Shown here piece by piece: positions 8,409 through 16,988 of a DNA stretch of 56,497 bases. The DNA comes from Woeseiaceae bacterium (GTDB lineage: Bacteria; Pseudomonadota; Gammaproteobacteria; Steroidobacterales; Woeseiaceae). Positions within the stretch are counted from its first letter, which is position 1. The number at the start of each line of letters is the position of its first letter. The stretch is taken from the NCBI GenBank assembly GCA_030066075.1, contig JASJCH010000022.1, forward strand, positions 1 to 56,497, in the 5' to 3' direction. Both the position numbers and the translations under genes were made by a program. The notes below the pieces were generated by a model that was not told the origin of the DNA, searched no databases, and saw nothing but the letters and a program-made list of their open reading frames with translations.

Positions 8409-11400
8409 TTGCCATTCAAGGAAGTATCCACGCGTTACAACGGGCCGGCTCTCGAGGAAGACGTGCTGGAGTTCTGGCGCGAGCACGACACGTTCGCGAA
8501 GACGCTGCAACAAAGCGAGGGCGGCCCGCAGTTCAGCTTCAACGAGGGTCCGCCGACGGCGAACGGCAAGCCCGGCATCCACCACGTGCTCGCCCGCAGC
8601 TTCAAGGATGCCTTCCCGCGCTACAAGACCATGCGCGGCTACCACGTGCCGCGCAAGGCCGGCTGGGACACCCACGGCCTGCCCGTGGAGCACGAGGTCG
8701 AGAAGCACCTCAAGAACGAGGGGCTGATCGAGAGTTACGACAAGGACGAGATCGAGCAGAAAGTCGGTATCGCCGAGTTCACGCGCCTGTGTCGCGAATC
8801 GGTCATGACCTACATCAACGACTGGGAGCGCATGACCGAGCGCATGGGCTTCTGGGTCAACCTGGACGAAGCCTATTACACGCTCAACAACTCCTTTATC
8901 GAGTCGGTCTGGTGGCTGTTGAAGGAAATCTGGGACAAGGACCTCGTTTACCGCGGCTACAAGGTTGTCCCCTACGACCCGCGCATCGGCGCGACGCTGT
9001 CGTCGCACGAGCTCGCGCAGGGTTACCAGGACACCGAGGATCCTTCGATCACGGTGCGCTTCAGGGTCGAAGGCGAAGAGAACACCTCGATACTGGTCTG
9101 GACGACGACGCCGTGGACGCTGCCGTCGAACCTGGCGCTGGCCGTGGGTGCGGACATCGACTACAGCTATTGCCAAGTAGAGGGTGAGACGCTGATCCTC
9201 GCCGAGGCGCTGCGCGAAGAGGTCATGCGCGATCTCGAGCACACCGTCACGAAGACGGTCAAGGGCGCCGAACTGGTCGGCACACGCTACGAGCGCCTGT
9301 TCGACTACCTCGACGTCGATTCCGATGCGACGTTCCAGGTCTATGCGGCCGACTTCGTCAGCACCGAGAGCGGCACCGGCATCGTCCACACGGCGCCGGC
9401 CTACGGCGTCGACGACCTCCTGTTCGGCCAGGAGCACGGATTGCCCGTCGTGCACGGCGTCGGGCTCGACGGCAACTTCCTGGACGAAGTCGAGCCCGTC
9501 AAGGGCATGTTCTTCAAGGACGCCGACAAGCCGCTGATCCGGATTCTCAAGGACCGCGGGCTGATGTTCCGGTCCGAGCGCATCACCCACAGCTACCCGT
9601 TCGGCTGGCGCACCAAGGACCCGATCATCTACTACGCCAAGAACGCCTGGTACATCCGCACGTCACAGTTTCGCGAGCGCATGGTCGAGCTCAACAACAC
9701 GATCAAATGGGTGCCCGAGCACATCAAAGAGGGGCGCTTCGGCAACTGGCTGGAGAACAACATCGACTGGGCGCTGTCGCGCGAGCGGTTTTGGGGAACC
9801 CCTCTCCCGGTTTGGACGGACGGACAAGGTGACTATGTTTGTATTGGTTCGGTAGAGGAGTTGAGCGAACTCGCAGGCAAAGACCTCTCCGACCTCGACC
9901 TGCACCGACCCGCCGTGGACGACATCACGTTCGAGAAAGACGGCAAGACCTGGCGGCGCGTGCCCGAGGTCATCGACTGCTGGTTCGACTCGGGGGCCAT
10001 GTCCTACGCGCAGTGGCACTACCCGTTTGCAAACCAGGACAAGTTCGACAAGCACTTCCCGGCTGATTTCATTTGCGAGGCCATCGACCAGACGCGCGGC
10101 TGGTTCTACACTCTGCATGCGATCGCGACGCTCGTCTCGGACAGCGTGGCGTACAAGAACTGCATCTGCCTGAGCCACATCGTGGACAAGGACGGCAAGA
10201 AGATGTCCAAGTCGCTGGGCAACATCGTGGATCCCTACGATGTCTTCGACACGGTTGGCGCCGACGCCCTGCGCTGGTACTTCCTTGCGCGCCTGTCGCC
10301 GGACGTGCAGAAGCGCATCTCGGTCGATATCGTTGCCGACGTCGCCAGCTCGTTTATCAACACGTTCTGGAACACCTACGGTTTCTTCGTGCTGTATGCG
10401 CGGCTCGACGACGTCGACTTCAACCGCCACGTTGCGGTGGAGGACCGTCCGGAGATCGATCGCTGGGCGCTGGCGTTGTTGCACCAGACCATCACGGCCT
10501 GCACCGAAGCGATGGACGACTACGACGCCAAGCGCGCCGGCGACGCCATCGAGTCTTTCGTCGATCAGCTCAGCAACTGGTACGTGCGCCGCAATCGCCG
10601 CCGGTTCTGGAAGTCGACGGACCCCGAGGACAAACACGTCGCCTACCTGACGTTGTACGAATGCCTGACGGGAGTCACCGAACTGATGGCCCCGTTCGTG
10701 CCGTTCCTGGCCGAAAACGTGTACCAGAACCTGGTGCGCACCGTGAACCCGGATGCGCCCGAGAGCGTCCACATGTCGAGCTGGCCCGAGGCGGATCCCG
10801 CCTGGAAGGACGACAAACTGCTGTTCAAGATCGGCGTCGTGCAGAAGGTGGTCGGCCTCGGCCGCGCGGCGCGCGGCCAGTCAGGCGTGCGAACGCGCCA
10901 GCCGCTATCGCGGCTGCTCGTGAGGGCGCCGTCAGAAGAAGCGCGCGCGGCGCTCGAGCAGAACCAGGACCAGGTGCTCGAGGAGCTCAACGTCAAGGCG
11001 ATCGAGTTCATTGCCCGCGACGCGAGTCACGTGACTTATCGCATCAAGGTCAATACGCCGTCGCTTGGCAAGAGGGGACTTGGCCGGAAGATCCCCGAGA
11101 TTCGCAAGTGGCTCGAGCAGGAGGCCGACGGCGCCGATATTGCGCGCGCCGTCGCCCAGGGTGAGCCTTATCCGTTGCCGATGCTCGACGAGCCGCTGCC
11201 CGCCGCCGATTTCCTCGTGGAGACCGAGGCCAGCGAGGGCTTCGCCTGCGCCGAGGAGGCGGGCTACCTCGTGGAACTGGATACGGCGCTCAGCGACGAG
11301 CTGCTGGACGAGGGCGTGGCGCGCGAGCTCGTGCGGTCGGTCCAGGATGCGCGCAAGCAGGCCGGTCTGGAGGTTTCCGACCGGATCGTGCTCGGCGTTT

Positions 11401-11561
11401 CGGGGTCCGCGGGGGTCGAGAAGGCGCTCGCAGTGCACCGTGATTATGTCATGGTGGAGACGCTGGCGACCGGTTGGGAGACCGGGCAGGCAGCGGCCCT
11501 GTTCAGCATCGATCGTGAGCTTGGCGACGAGAGCTGGACTGTGGAATTCCGCAAGGCATAG
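8409..11561 (+). CDS. ileS: Isoleucyl-tRNA synthetase, type 2 (IleRS2), GXHH variant
   Basis: IleRS charges tRNA-Ile with isoleucine. I chose TTG at 8409: GGGAGG at 8397-8402 is six bases upstream and the protein then starts PFKEVSTRYNGP, as in relatives (1050 residues). The protein is of the type-2 family (Thermus/Bacteroidetes/clostridial, including mupirocin-resistant enzymes), with GPPTANG, WDTHGLPVE, an editing domain from about residue 190 to 390, KMSKS at 598-602, and the NWYVRRNRRRFW tRNA-binding region. The class I HXGH signature is swapped to GIHH (residues 56-59), a variant reported in hyper-mupirocin-resistant IleRS2 enzymes. The usual proteobacterial neighbours ribF and lspA are absent. 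Expression is controlled by the T-box just upstream. Confidence 0.96.
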   Translation: MPFKEVSTRYNGPALEEDVLEFWREHDTFAKTLQQSEGGPQFSFNEGPPTANGKPGIHHVLARSFKDAFPRYKTMRGYHVPRKAGWDTHGLPVEHEVEKHLKNEGLIESYDKDEIEQKVGIAEFTRLCRESVMTYINDWERMTERMGFWVNLDEAYYTLNNSFIESVWWLLKEIWDKDLVYRGYKVVPYDPRIGATLSSHELAQGYQDTEDPSITVRFRVEGEENTSILVWTTTPWTLPSNLALAVGADIDYSYCQVEGETLILAEALREEVMRDLEHTVTKTVKGAELVGTRYERLFDYLDVDSDATFQVYAADFVSTESGTGIVHTAPAYGVDDLLFGQEHGLPVVHGVGLDGNFLDEVEPVKGMFFKDADKPLIRILKDRGLMFRSERITHSYPFGWRTKDPIIYYAKNAWYIRTSQFRERMVELNNTIKWVPEHIKEGRFGNWLENNIDWALSRERFWGTPLPVWTDGQGDYVCIGSVEELSELAGKDLSDLDLHRPAVDDITFEKDGKTWRRVPEVIDCWFDSGAMSYAQWHYPFANQDKFDKHFPADFICEAIDQTRGWFYTLHAIATLVSDSVAYKNCICLSHIVDKDGKKMSKSLGNIVDPYDVFDTVGADALRWYFLARLSPDVQKRISVDIVADVASSFINTFWNTYGFFVLYARLDDVDFNRHVAVEDRPEIDRWALALLHQTITACTEAMDDYDAKRAGDAIESFVDQLSNWYVRRNRRRFWKSTDPEDKHVAYLTLYECLTGVTELMAPFVPFLAENVYQNLVRTVNPDAPESVHMSSWPEADPAWKDDKLLFKIGVVQKVVGLGRAARGQSGVRTRQPLSRLLVRAPSEEARAALEQNQDQVLEELNVKAIEFIARDASHVTYRIKVNTPSLGKRGLGRKIPEIRKWLEQEADGADIARAVAQGEPYPLPMLDEPLPAADFLVETEASEGFACAEEAGYLVELDTALSDELLDEGVARELVRSVQDARKQAGLEVSDRIVLGVSGSAGVEKALAVHRDYVMVETLATGWETGQAAALFSIDRELGDESWTVEFRKA

Positions 11562-11758
11562 GGTGGAAATGCACCACTTGCGTGCACTTCGCGATCTCTG
11601 TTATAAGAAACGGGCGCAGGTATATGAAAGATCAAGAGTCTGTTAAGGATGACTAGGTTTGAGAGGACCGCGGACTACAGGAGGTAGTCGCTCATTAGCG
11701 TAAGTGCTGCTCCCCCAAAAAAAGCAGCCCAACAATAATGAAAAACGCTGGAGTGGAA
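11562..11758 (+). other. Structured leader region between ileS and the small hypothetical gene
   Basis: Apart from the promoter candidate, this gap holds two small hairpins. GACTAC/GTAGTC (11673-11678 with 11684-11689) has AGGAG in its loop. GCTGCT/AGCAGC (11706-11711 with 11723-11728) has a CCCCCAAAAAA-type loop. No terminator with a U-tract for ileS is visible and no convincing short gene follows the looped-out Shine-Dalgarno. Confidence 0.35.
11578..11607 (+). promoter_or_regulatory. Possible sigma-70 promoter upstream of the small hypothetical gene
   Basis: TTGCGT (11578-11583), an 18-base spacer and TATAAG (11602-11607) lie just after ileS. A transcript from here would carry a leader of about 145 bases before the ATG at 11759. 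Confidence 0.4.
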
Positions 11759-12130
11759 ATGTCGTACCACGTCGACCGCTTTTACGCCGCAGTCTCGGTG
11801 CTGGCTGGCCATGGTCATATAAAACAAAGACTTATCAACGCCTACGAAGACAACCTCGGCGAGATAAGCGAAGACGAATTGCCGATCTCGGTAAAACAGC
11901 CATTCTCCGACCTCAGACACCAGATGCACCGGGTGACGCCCCTGAACGGCGAGGGCCCGATCTGCGCGTCCGTGCGCAAGATGTCGGTGCAGGAAGCGGC
12001 CGATTGTGCGGTGTCCGTCGTGTCGCTGTACGGCGAACTCCTGAAGCTCAGTGACGGCGACCAGTCTTTGCCGGCGCTGGACGGCCAGGAGGCCGAAGTC
12101 GTCCCGCCGTTCCTCGTCAAGTCGAACTGA
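11759..12130 (+). CDS. Small protein of unknown function
   Basis: I do not recognise this family. The preferred start is ATG 11759, preceded by GGAG at 11750-11753 with a five-base spacer; an in-frame ATG at 11738 has no better signal. The product is a soluble, acidic protein of about 123 residues without a signal peptide or membrane segment. It has regular predicted helix (SYHVDRFYAAVSVLAGHGHI) and a compact polar motif, PLNGEGPICASVRKMS, that looks conserved rather than random. It stands alone after ileS with its own promoter candidate and a 150-base leader. Its 3' end overlaps the convergent SRPBCC gene by 14 bases. Codon use matches its neighbours, which supports a real gene. Confidence 0.75.
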   Translation: MSYHVDRFYAAVSVLAGHGHIKQRLINAYEDNLGEISEDELPISVKQPFSDLRHQMHRVTPLNGEGPICASVRKMSVQEAADCAVSVVSLYGELLKLSDGDQSLPALDGQEAEVVPPFLVKSN

Positions 12131-13130
12131 TCGGGTAGTAGACGTAGGTCACCAGTTTGTCTTCTGACACCCTGGTCGGATCGCTCACGTAAGACTCCCA
12201 GGCAGCCCCCGCCCTCTCTATCCCCAGCGCCGCGAGGTACGCGGCAATCTTCCTGTGGGTCGCGCCCAGGTTCCGATAGGAACCGACGTGACGTACCCGT
12301 ATAACGTTGCCGGCATAGGTCATGCCGATCTGCACCCGGGGCCCATCGCGCGGCGTGTCGGCGGTGACGCCGCGCACCGGGATTGCCGCATCGAACAGGA
12401 CTTCCGAGCCACTGAATGATCGCGTGATCGACAGCGGCGCGCCGGCCTCGGTCAGCCCCTGCGCGTCGATGAATCCCAGGATCTCGAAATAGGCGTCGCC
12501 CATGGCTTCGGACATCGCCGCCGGCTCGGGCATTGCGGTCGTCGGCAGGAACGCGATTGTGGCGGCCTCCACAACGAGCTGCTCGATCTCCAGGTCGCTG
12601 AAGTCGGCGCCCGGCAGGCTTTCCGCCAGTTCACCGAGCTTCACGAGGCCGGCTTCGTGGTCACGCCGAACGACACCCGCAAAGGCGAGGCCGAAGAAGC
12701 GGCCCAGTATGTTGAAGCCGAAATCGGTCTCGAAACGCCAGGTTACCCGCGTACCACCGGCGATTCGCTCGAGGTCGAACGAGGTTTGCGCCTGGCCCGA
12801 CTCGCCCGGGTTGATCGTCGTCGCAATATGCGTGAATGGGCGACTCTCGGTGATGACCTGGGTGCCGCTGCCGATGATGCTGCCGTCCCAGGTCATGGTC
12901 GCGCCCACACCGCGCGCAGGCCCCGAGTAGACGATCATTGCATTGGGATCGGTCTCGACCCAGGGCGACCAGAGCGTGACGCGACGAAAGTCGTTGATCA
13001 GTGCGAAAACGGTCCCCGGGTTGGCGTCGATCCCGGTCGTGACCTCGACTCGCGCATAGCGCGGCAGGGTCAACCCGATGATCAGGATCAGGGCGATAAA
13101 CCCGAGAGTGCCGTACAGGAGTTTTTGCAT
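12117..13130 (-). CDS. Membrane-anchored SRPBCC-domain protein with a GyrI-like C-terminal region
   Basis: The start is ATG 13130-13128, giving 337 residues. An N-terminal membrane helix (LLYGTLGFIALILIIGLTL) is followed by a START/polyketide-cyclase type (SRPBCC) domain: ANPGTVFALINDFRRVTLWSPW, then TRVTWRFETDFGFN. The C-terminal 140 residues resemble the GyrI/AraC effector-binding fold (TYAGNVIRVRHVGSYRNLGA, AAYLAALGI). Both folds bind small hydrophobic or amphipathic ligands, so a ligand-binding role at the membrane is plausible, but the ligand is unknown. The upstream part of the open frame lies opposite murI and is not part of the gene. It is divergent from murI, with 48 bases between starts. 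Confidence 0.8.
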   Translation of the reverse strand: MQKLLYGTLGFIALILIIGLTLPRYARVEVTTGIDANPGTVFALINDFRRVTLWSPWVETDPNAMIVYSGPARGVGATMTWDGSIIGSGTQVITESRPFTHIATTINPGESGQAQTSFDLERIAGGTRVTWRFETDFGFNILGRFFGLAFAGVVRRDHEAGLVKLGELAESLPGADFSDLEIEQLVVEAATIAFLPTTAMPEPAAMSEAMGDAYFEILGFIDAQGLTEAGAPLSITRSFSGSEVLFDAAIPVRGVTADTPRDGPRVQIGMTYAGNVIRVRHVGSYRNLGATHRKIAAYLAALGIERAGAAWESYVSDPTRVSEDKLVTYVYYPISST

Positions 13131-13178
13131 GGCGGCATTGTATTCAATGTTGCGGCGAGTCCACAGTACAATGCGCGC

Positions 13179-14000
13179 ATGAATGCACCGGATGCGACAC
13201 GCCCGATCGGGGTCTTTGATTCGGGCGTCGGCGGCCTGACGGTCCTGAAGGCGCTGCAGGCCGCGATGCCGCATGAGCATCTCGTCTACCTGGGCGACAC
13301 GGCGCGCCTGCCCTACGGCACCAAGAGCCCGGCATCGATCGAGCGCTACGCCTGCCAGGCCGCCGCGCTGCTGCGCCAGCATGACATCAAGATGCTCGTC
13401 GTCGCCTGCAACACGGCGTCCGCGGTGGCGCTGGATGCGCTGCGTGAAGCGATGCATCCGCTGCCGGTGATCGGTGTCGTCGACCCCGGCGCCGCAGCCG
13501 CGGTTGCCGCCCGGCCGGGCGGCCGGCACCTGGTGCTCGCCACCGAGGCGACGGTCTGTCTCGGCGCTTACCGGGAAGCCATCCTCGGACTCGATCCGGG
13601 CGCTACGGTGGACGAACTGGCCTGCGAGCTGCTCGTTGCACTGGCCGAGGAAGGCTGGAACGAAGGCCCTGTCGCGCAGGACATCGTGCGCCGCTACCTC
13701 GCCGAGCTCGCCGAGGCCTCACGGCATCCCGACAGCGTCATCCTTGGCTGCACCCACTTCCCGCTGCTGCGCCCGACGTTTGCTGCCGTCTTCGACGACA
13801 GCGTCGCCATCGTGGATTCCGCCGGCACGACCGCGGCGGCAGCCCGTGAGCTGCTCCGTAGCCTCGATCTGGCAACAGAGGACGGCGCAGGCCGCCTGAC
13901 GCTCCTGGCAACGGATGGCGCTACCCGTTTCGCCCGCGTAGGCGGTCAGTTCCTAGGGCATGACCTGTCTTGGAAGGATATCGAAATCGTCGACCTGTAG
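13179..14000 (+). CDS. murI: Glutamate racemase
   Basis: MurI interconverts L- and D-glutamate for peptidoglycan. The 273-residue protein has the family signatures in order: GVFDSGVGGLTV near the N-terminus, YLGDTARLPYG, the first catalytic cysteine in VVACNTASA (Cys77) and the second in LGCTHFPLL (Cys191). The length is typical. The start is ATG 13179. A good -10 box (TACAAT, 13167-13172) lies only six bases upstream, so transcription may begin at or next to the start codon. The gene is monocistronic, with a 125-base gap holding a long inverted repeat before the next gene. Confidence 0.96.
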   Translation: MNAPDATRPIGVFDSGVGGLTVLKALQAAMPHEHLVYLGDTARLPYGTKSPASIERYACQAAALLRQHDIKMLVVACNTASAVALDALREAMHPLPVIGVVDPGAAAAVAARPGGRHLVLATEATVCLGAYREAILGLDPGATVDELACELLVALAEEGWNEGPVAQDIVRRYLAELAEASRHPDSVILGCTHFPLLRPTFAAVFDDSVAIVDSAGTTAAAARELLRSLDLATEDGAGRLTLLATDGATRFARVGGQFLGHDLSWKDIEIVDL

Positions 14001-14010
14001 AACGGCGAGC

Positions 14011-14071
14011 GGGGGACCTTTCATCGGAAGTAAAGCGCAGCGCAGCGAGCCATGGAGATGAAAGGTCCCCC
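14011..14071. repeat. Perfect 15-bp inverted repeat after murI
   Basis: GGGGGACCTTTCATC (14011-14025) and its exact complement (14057-14071) enclose 31 bases. No U-run follows, so it is not a standard intrinsic terminator. It may be a dispersed element or a large cruciform/stem-loop between murI and the M49-like gene. Confidence 0.6.
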
Positions 14072-14125
14072 GGTCGACGCTGTTCGATGCGATAATTCCA
14101 TTCTTTACTAGCCAGGCTTCTGCTC

Positions 14126-15772
14126 ATGTACCGACTAGCCACTGTACTCCTCACCAGCCTCTTCCTCGTCGCGTGCGCCGAGGAGCCCATGCCCGAAACC
14201 ACGGTCGAGCCGCTCGTCGAAGGCGAGGCGCGGCCTGAAATCTATGCCGACTTTACGCTGACCGCGGACCTGAGTTATCTCACCGCTAACCAGCGGGAGA
14301 TGATCGGTGTTCTGATCGAGGCGTCCCGCATCATGGACGACCTGTTCTGGCGCCAGGCGTATGGCGACGATTACCGCGAGTTTCTCGATGGCCTCGAACC
14401 TGGCGACGAGCGTCGCTTCGCGGAGATCAACTACGGGCCCTGGGATCGGCTCGATGGCGACCGGCCGTTCGTCAAGGGTGTTGGCGCGAAACCGCCCGGC
14501 GCCAATTTCTACCCGGCCGACATGACGGTCGAGGAATTCGAGGGCGCTTACCTGCCGGGCAAGGCCGGGCTGTATTCGCTGGTTCGCCGCGACGAGAACG
14601 GGGCGCTCACGCTGGTCCCCTACCACGTCGCGTATGCTGACGAGCTCAAGGCGGCGGCCGAACTGTTGCGGCAGGCGGCGGACCTGGCGGAGAGCCAGGA
14701 CTTTGCGAACTACCTGAAGCTGCGGGCTGCGGCGCTGATCAGCGACGAGTACCAGGTGAGCGACCTGTACTGGATGGACGTGAAGGATAACGAGATCGAT
14801 GTCGTTATCGGCGCCATCGAGACCTATGAAGATCAGCTGTTCGGCTATCGTGCTGGTTTCGAGTCCTATGTCCTGATCAAGGATCTGGACTGGAGCGCCA
14901 ACCTGGCGCGCTTCGCAAGCTTCCTGCCGGAATTGCAGGAGGGCCTGCCGGTACCCGACGAGTACAAGATGGAATCGCCGGGCTCGGATGCCGACCTCAA
15001 TGCCTACGACGTTGTGTACTACGCCGGGCACAGCAACGCCGCCTCCAAGACGATCGCAATCAACCTGCCGAACGACGAAGAGGTGCAGTTGCAGAAAGGC
15101 ACGCGGCGCCTGCAGCTGAAAAACGCGATGCGCGCCAAGTTCGACAAGATTCTCGAGCCGATCGCCGACGTGCTGGTCGACGAATCGCAGCGGCAGCACA
15201 TCACGTTCGATGCGTTCTTCGCCAACACGATGTTCCACGAGGTCGCGCACGGTCTCGGCATCAAGTACACGATCGATGGCAGCGGCACGGTCGGCGAAGC
15301 GCTGCGCGATGTCGCCTCGAGTATCGAGGAGGGCAAGGCGGACGTGCTGGGCCTGTACATGGTCACAGCGCTGCACGACGCCGGCGAACTCGGCGACGTC
15401 GACCTGCGCGACTACTACGTCACGTTCATGACCAGCGTGTTTCGTTCGATTCGATTCGGCGCCAGCAGCGCGCACGGCAAGGCCAACATGGTGCGCTTCA
15501 ATTTCTTCATGGACGCCGGCGCTTTTGTCCGTGATTCCGCAACGGGACGCTACAGCGTCGATTTCGAGCGCATGCGCGAGGCCAATGCCGACCTGTCGCG
15601 CCTGCTGCTGACGCTGCAAGGTGACGGCGATTACGAAGGTGCGCTCGAACTGACGAACTCGCAGGGCGTCATCGGGGACCAGCTGCAGGCCGACCTCGAC
15701 CGCCTGACGCAGGCCAATATCCCGGTGGACATCGTCTTCAACCAGGGCGAGGCGGTACTCGGGCTCGATTAG
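14126..15772 (+). CDS. Lipoprotein zinc peptidase, dipeptidyl-peptidase III (M49)-like
   Basis: The 548-residue product starts with a lipoprotein signal (LLTSLFLVAC, Cys17) and so is probably tethered in the envelope. The central zinc site is HEVAHGLG (His371, Glu372, His375) with the downstream acidic motif EEGKADVLGLY, as in M49 peptidases. Most M49 enzymes carry a six-residue HEXXGH motif; here it is the five-residue HEXXH form, as described for the Caldithrix abyssi enzyme. The role is probably removal of dipeptides from peptide N-termini or a related hydrolysis. It lies alone on the plus strand and converges on folE with 11 bases between stops. The family call is good; activity is inferred. 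Confidence 0.8.
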   Translation: MYRLATVLLTSLFLVACAEEPMPETTVEPLVEGEARPEIYADFTLTADLSYLTANQREMIGVLIEASRIMDDLFWRQAYGDDYREFLDGLEPGDERRFAEINYGPWDRLDGDRPFVKGVGAKPPGANFYPADMTVEEFEGAYLPGKAGLYSLVRRDENGALTLVPYHVAYADELKAAAELLRQAADLAESQDFANYLKLRAAALISDEYQVSDLYWMDVKDNEIDVVIGAIETYEDQLFGYRAGFESYVLIKDLDWSANLARFASFLPELQEGLPVPDEYKMESPGSDADLNAYDVVYYAGHSNAASKTIAINLPNDEEVQLQKGTRRLQLKNAMRAKFDKILEPIADVLVDESQRQHITFDAFFANTMFHEVAHGLGIKYTIDGSGTVGEALRDVASSIEEGKADVLGLYMVTALHDAGELGDVDLRDYYVTFMTSVFRSIRFGASSAHGKANMVRFNFFMDAGAFVRDSATGRYSVDFERMREANADLSRLLLTLQGDGDYEGALELTNSQGVIGDQLQADLDRLTQANIPVDIVFNQGEAVLGLD

Positions 15773-15783
15773 AACTCAGGGCG

Positions 15784-16389
15784 TCAGCGATCGCTGCCGA
15801 TCATGCGCAGGAATTCGGCGCGAGTGCGGGCATCCTTGCGGAACGTGCCGATCATCTGGCTGGTCACCATGGACACGCCGGCCTTGTGAATGCCGCGCGT
15901 GGTCATGCACTGGTGCACGGCCTCGATGACCACGCCGACACCGTTGGGTTTCAGCACGTCTTCGATGCAGTTGGCGATCTGCGCGGTCATCTTTTCCTGC
16001 ACCTGGAAACGTCGCGCAAACGCCTCGACGACCCGGGCGAGCTTGCTGATGCCGACGACCTTGTTGCGCGGCAGGTAGCCCACGTGCGCCTTGCCGATGA
16101 TGGGCGCCATGTGGTGTTCACAGTGAGATTCGAACTCGATGTCGCGCAAAACGATCATCTCGTCGTAGCCCTCGACTTCTTCGAACGTGCGCCGGAGATA
16201 CTGGACCGGGTTCTCGTTGTATCCGCTAAACCAGTCCCGGTAGGCCTCTGCCACGCGTTTCGGCGTGTCGACCAGCCCTTCACGGCGCGGATCCTCGCCC
16301 GCCCACAAGAGCAGGGTTTCGATCGCCTGTTCGGCTTGCTTGCGAGTGGGTTTGCGCGGCTTGCCCGACTTTGTGCTTTTGCTGGCCAA
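15784..16389 (-). CDS. folE: GTP cyclohydrolase I
   Basis: FolE converts GTP to 7,8-dihydroneopterin triphosphate for folate synthesis. I place the start at TTG 16389-16387, which has AGGGG about seven bases upstream and gives 201 residues; the open frame upstream overlaps msrA and is arginine-rich nonsense. The signatures are clear: [26 protein letters not shown] with the zinc Cys/His, [12 protein letters not shown], and [11 protein letters not shown] with the second zinc Cys. It is the last gene of the run TPR-M23-msrA-folE, 14 bases after msrA. Confidence 0.95.
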   Translation of the reverse strand: MASKSTKSGKPRKPTRKQAEQAIETLLLWAGEDPRREGLVDTPKRVAEAYRDWFSGYNENPVQYLRRTFEEVEGYDEMIVLRDIEFESHCEHHMAPIIGKAHVGYLPRNKVVGISKLARVVEAFARRFQVQEKMTAQIANCIEDVLKPNGVGVVIEAVHQCMTTRGIHKAGVSMVTSQMIGTFRKDARTRAEFLRMIGSDR

Positions 16390-16403
16390 TGGAATGCCCC
16401 TGC

Positions 16404-16988
16404 TCAGGCGCTGCGTCGGTCGGCGCCGAGGCCGACCGGGCAGCTGACGCCGGTTCCGCCCACGCCGCAATAGCCCCCCGGGTTTTTCGCGAGGTACTGC
16501 TGGTGGTAATCCTCCGCGTACCAGAACTTCTCGAGAGGTTTGATCTCTGTCGTGATGTCGCCGTAGCCGGCCTTGCGCAGCTCAGCCTGGAACTCCGGCA
16601 GGGAGCGCCGTGCCGCCGCGTCCTGTTCGTCGTCCAGCGTGTAGATTGCCGACCGGTACTGGGTGCCGATGTCGTTGCCCTGGCGCATGCCCTGGGTCGG
16701 GTCGTGGTTTTCCCAGAACACGGTCAATAGCTGGTCGTAGCTGACAATGTCGGGATCAAAGACGACAAGCACGACTTCCGCGTGCCCCGTAGACCCACTG
16801 CACACGAGCTTGTAATCCGGGTTCGCGGTCGTACCGCCGGCATAACCCACGGCCGTCGTGTAGACCCCGTCGAGCTCCCAGAAGCGCCGCTCCACGCCCC
16901 AGAAACAGCCCATGGCGAACACAGCCTGCTGCAGGTGATCGTCAAAGGGGCCCTCGATAGGGCGTCCATGGACAAAATGTGAGTTCAT
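16404..16988 (-). CDS. msrA: Peptide-methionine (S)-S-oxide reductase MsrA
   Basis: MsrA repairs oxidised methionine. The 194-residue protein has the catalytic GCFWGVE motif at about residue 27, followed by [27 protein letters not shown] and EDYHQQYL. The C-terminal [15 protein letters not shown] carries the resolving cysteines. No signal peptide is present, so it is cytoplasmic. The ATG overlaps the stop of the M23 peptidase gene by four bases (ATGA). The combination with an exported M23 protein and folE looks positional rather than functional. Confidence 0.96.
   Translation of the reverse strand: MNSHFVHGRPIEGPFDDHLQQAVFAMGCFWGVERRFWELDGVYTTAVGYAGGTTANPDYKLVCSGSTGHAEVVLVVFDPDIVSYDQLLTVFWENHDPTQGMRQGNDIGTQYRSAIYTLDDEQDAAARRSLPEFQAELRKAGYGDITTEIKPLEKFWYAEDYHQQYLAKNPGGYCGVGGTGVSCPVGLGADRRSA

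Noticed and set aside
8094-9590. 498-codon minus-strand open frame opposite the T-box and ileS
   Set aside because: It would cover a structured leader and the IleRS catalytic domain; the composition is that of an antisense shadow.
14011-14071. Intrinsic terminator for murI
   Set aside because: The stem is perfect but the loop is 31 bases and there is no T-run on either side; listed as an inverted repeat instead.
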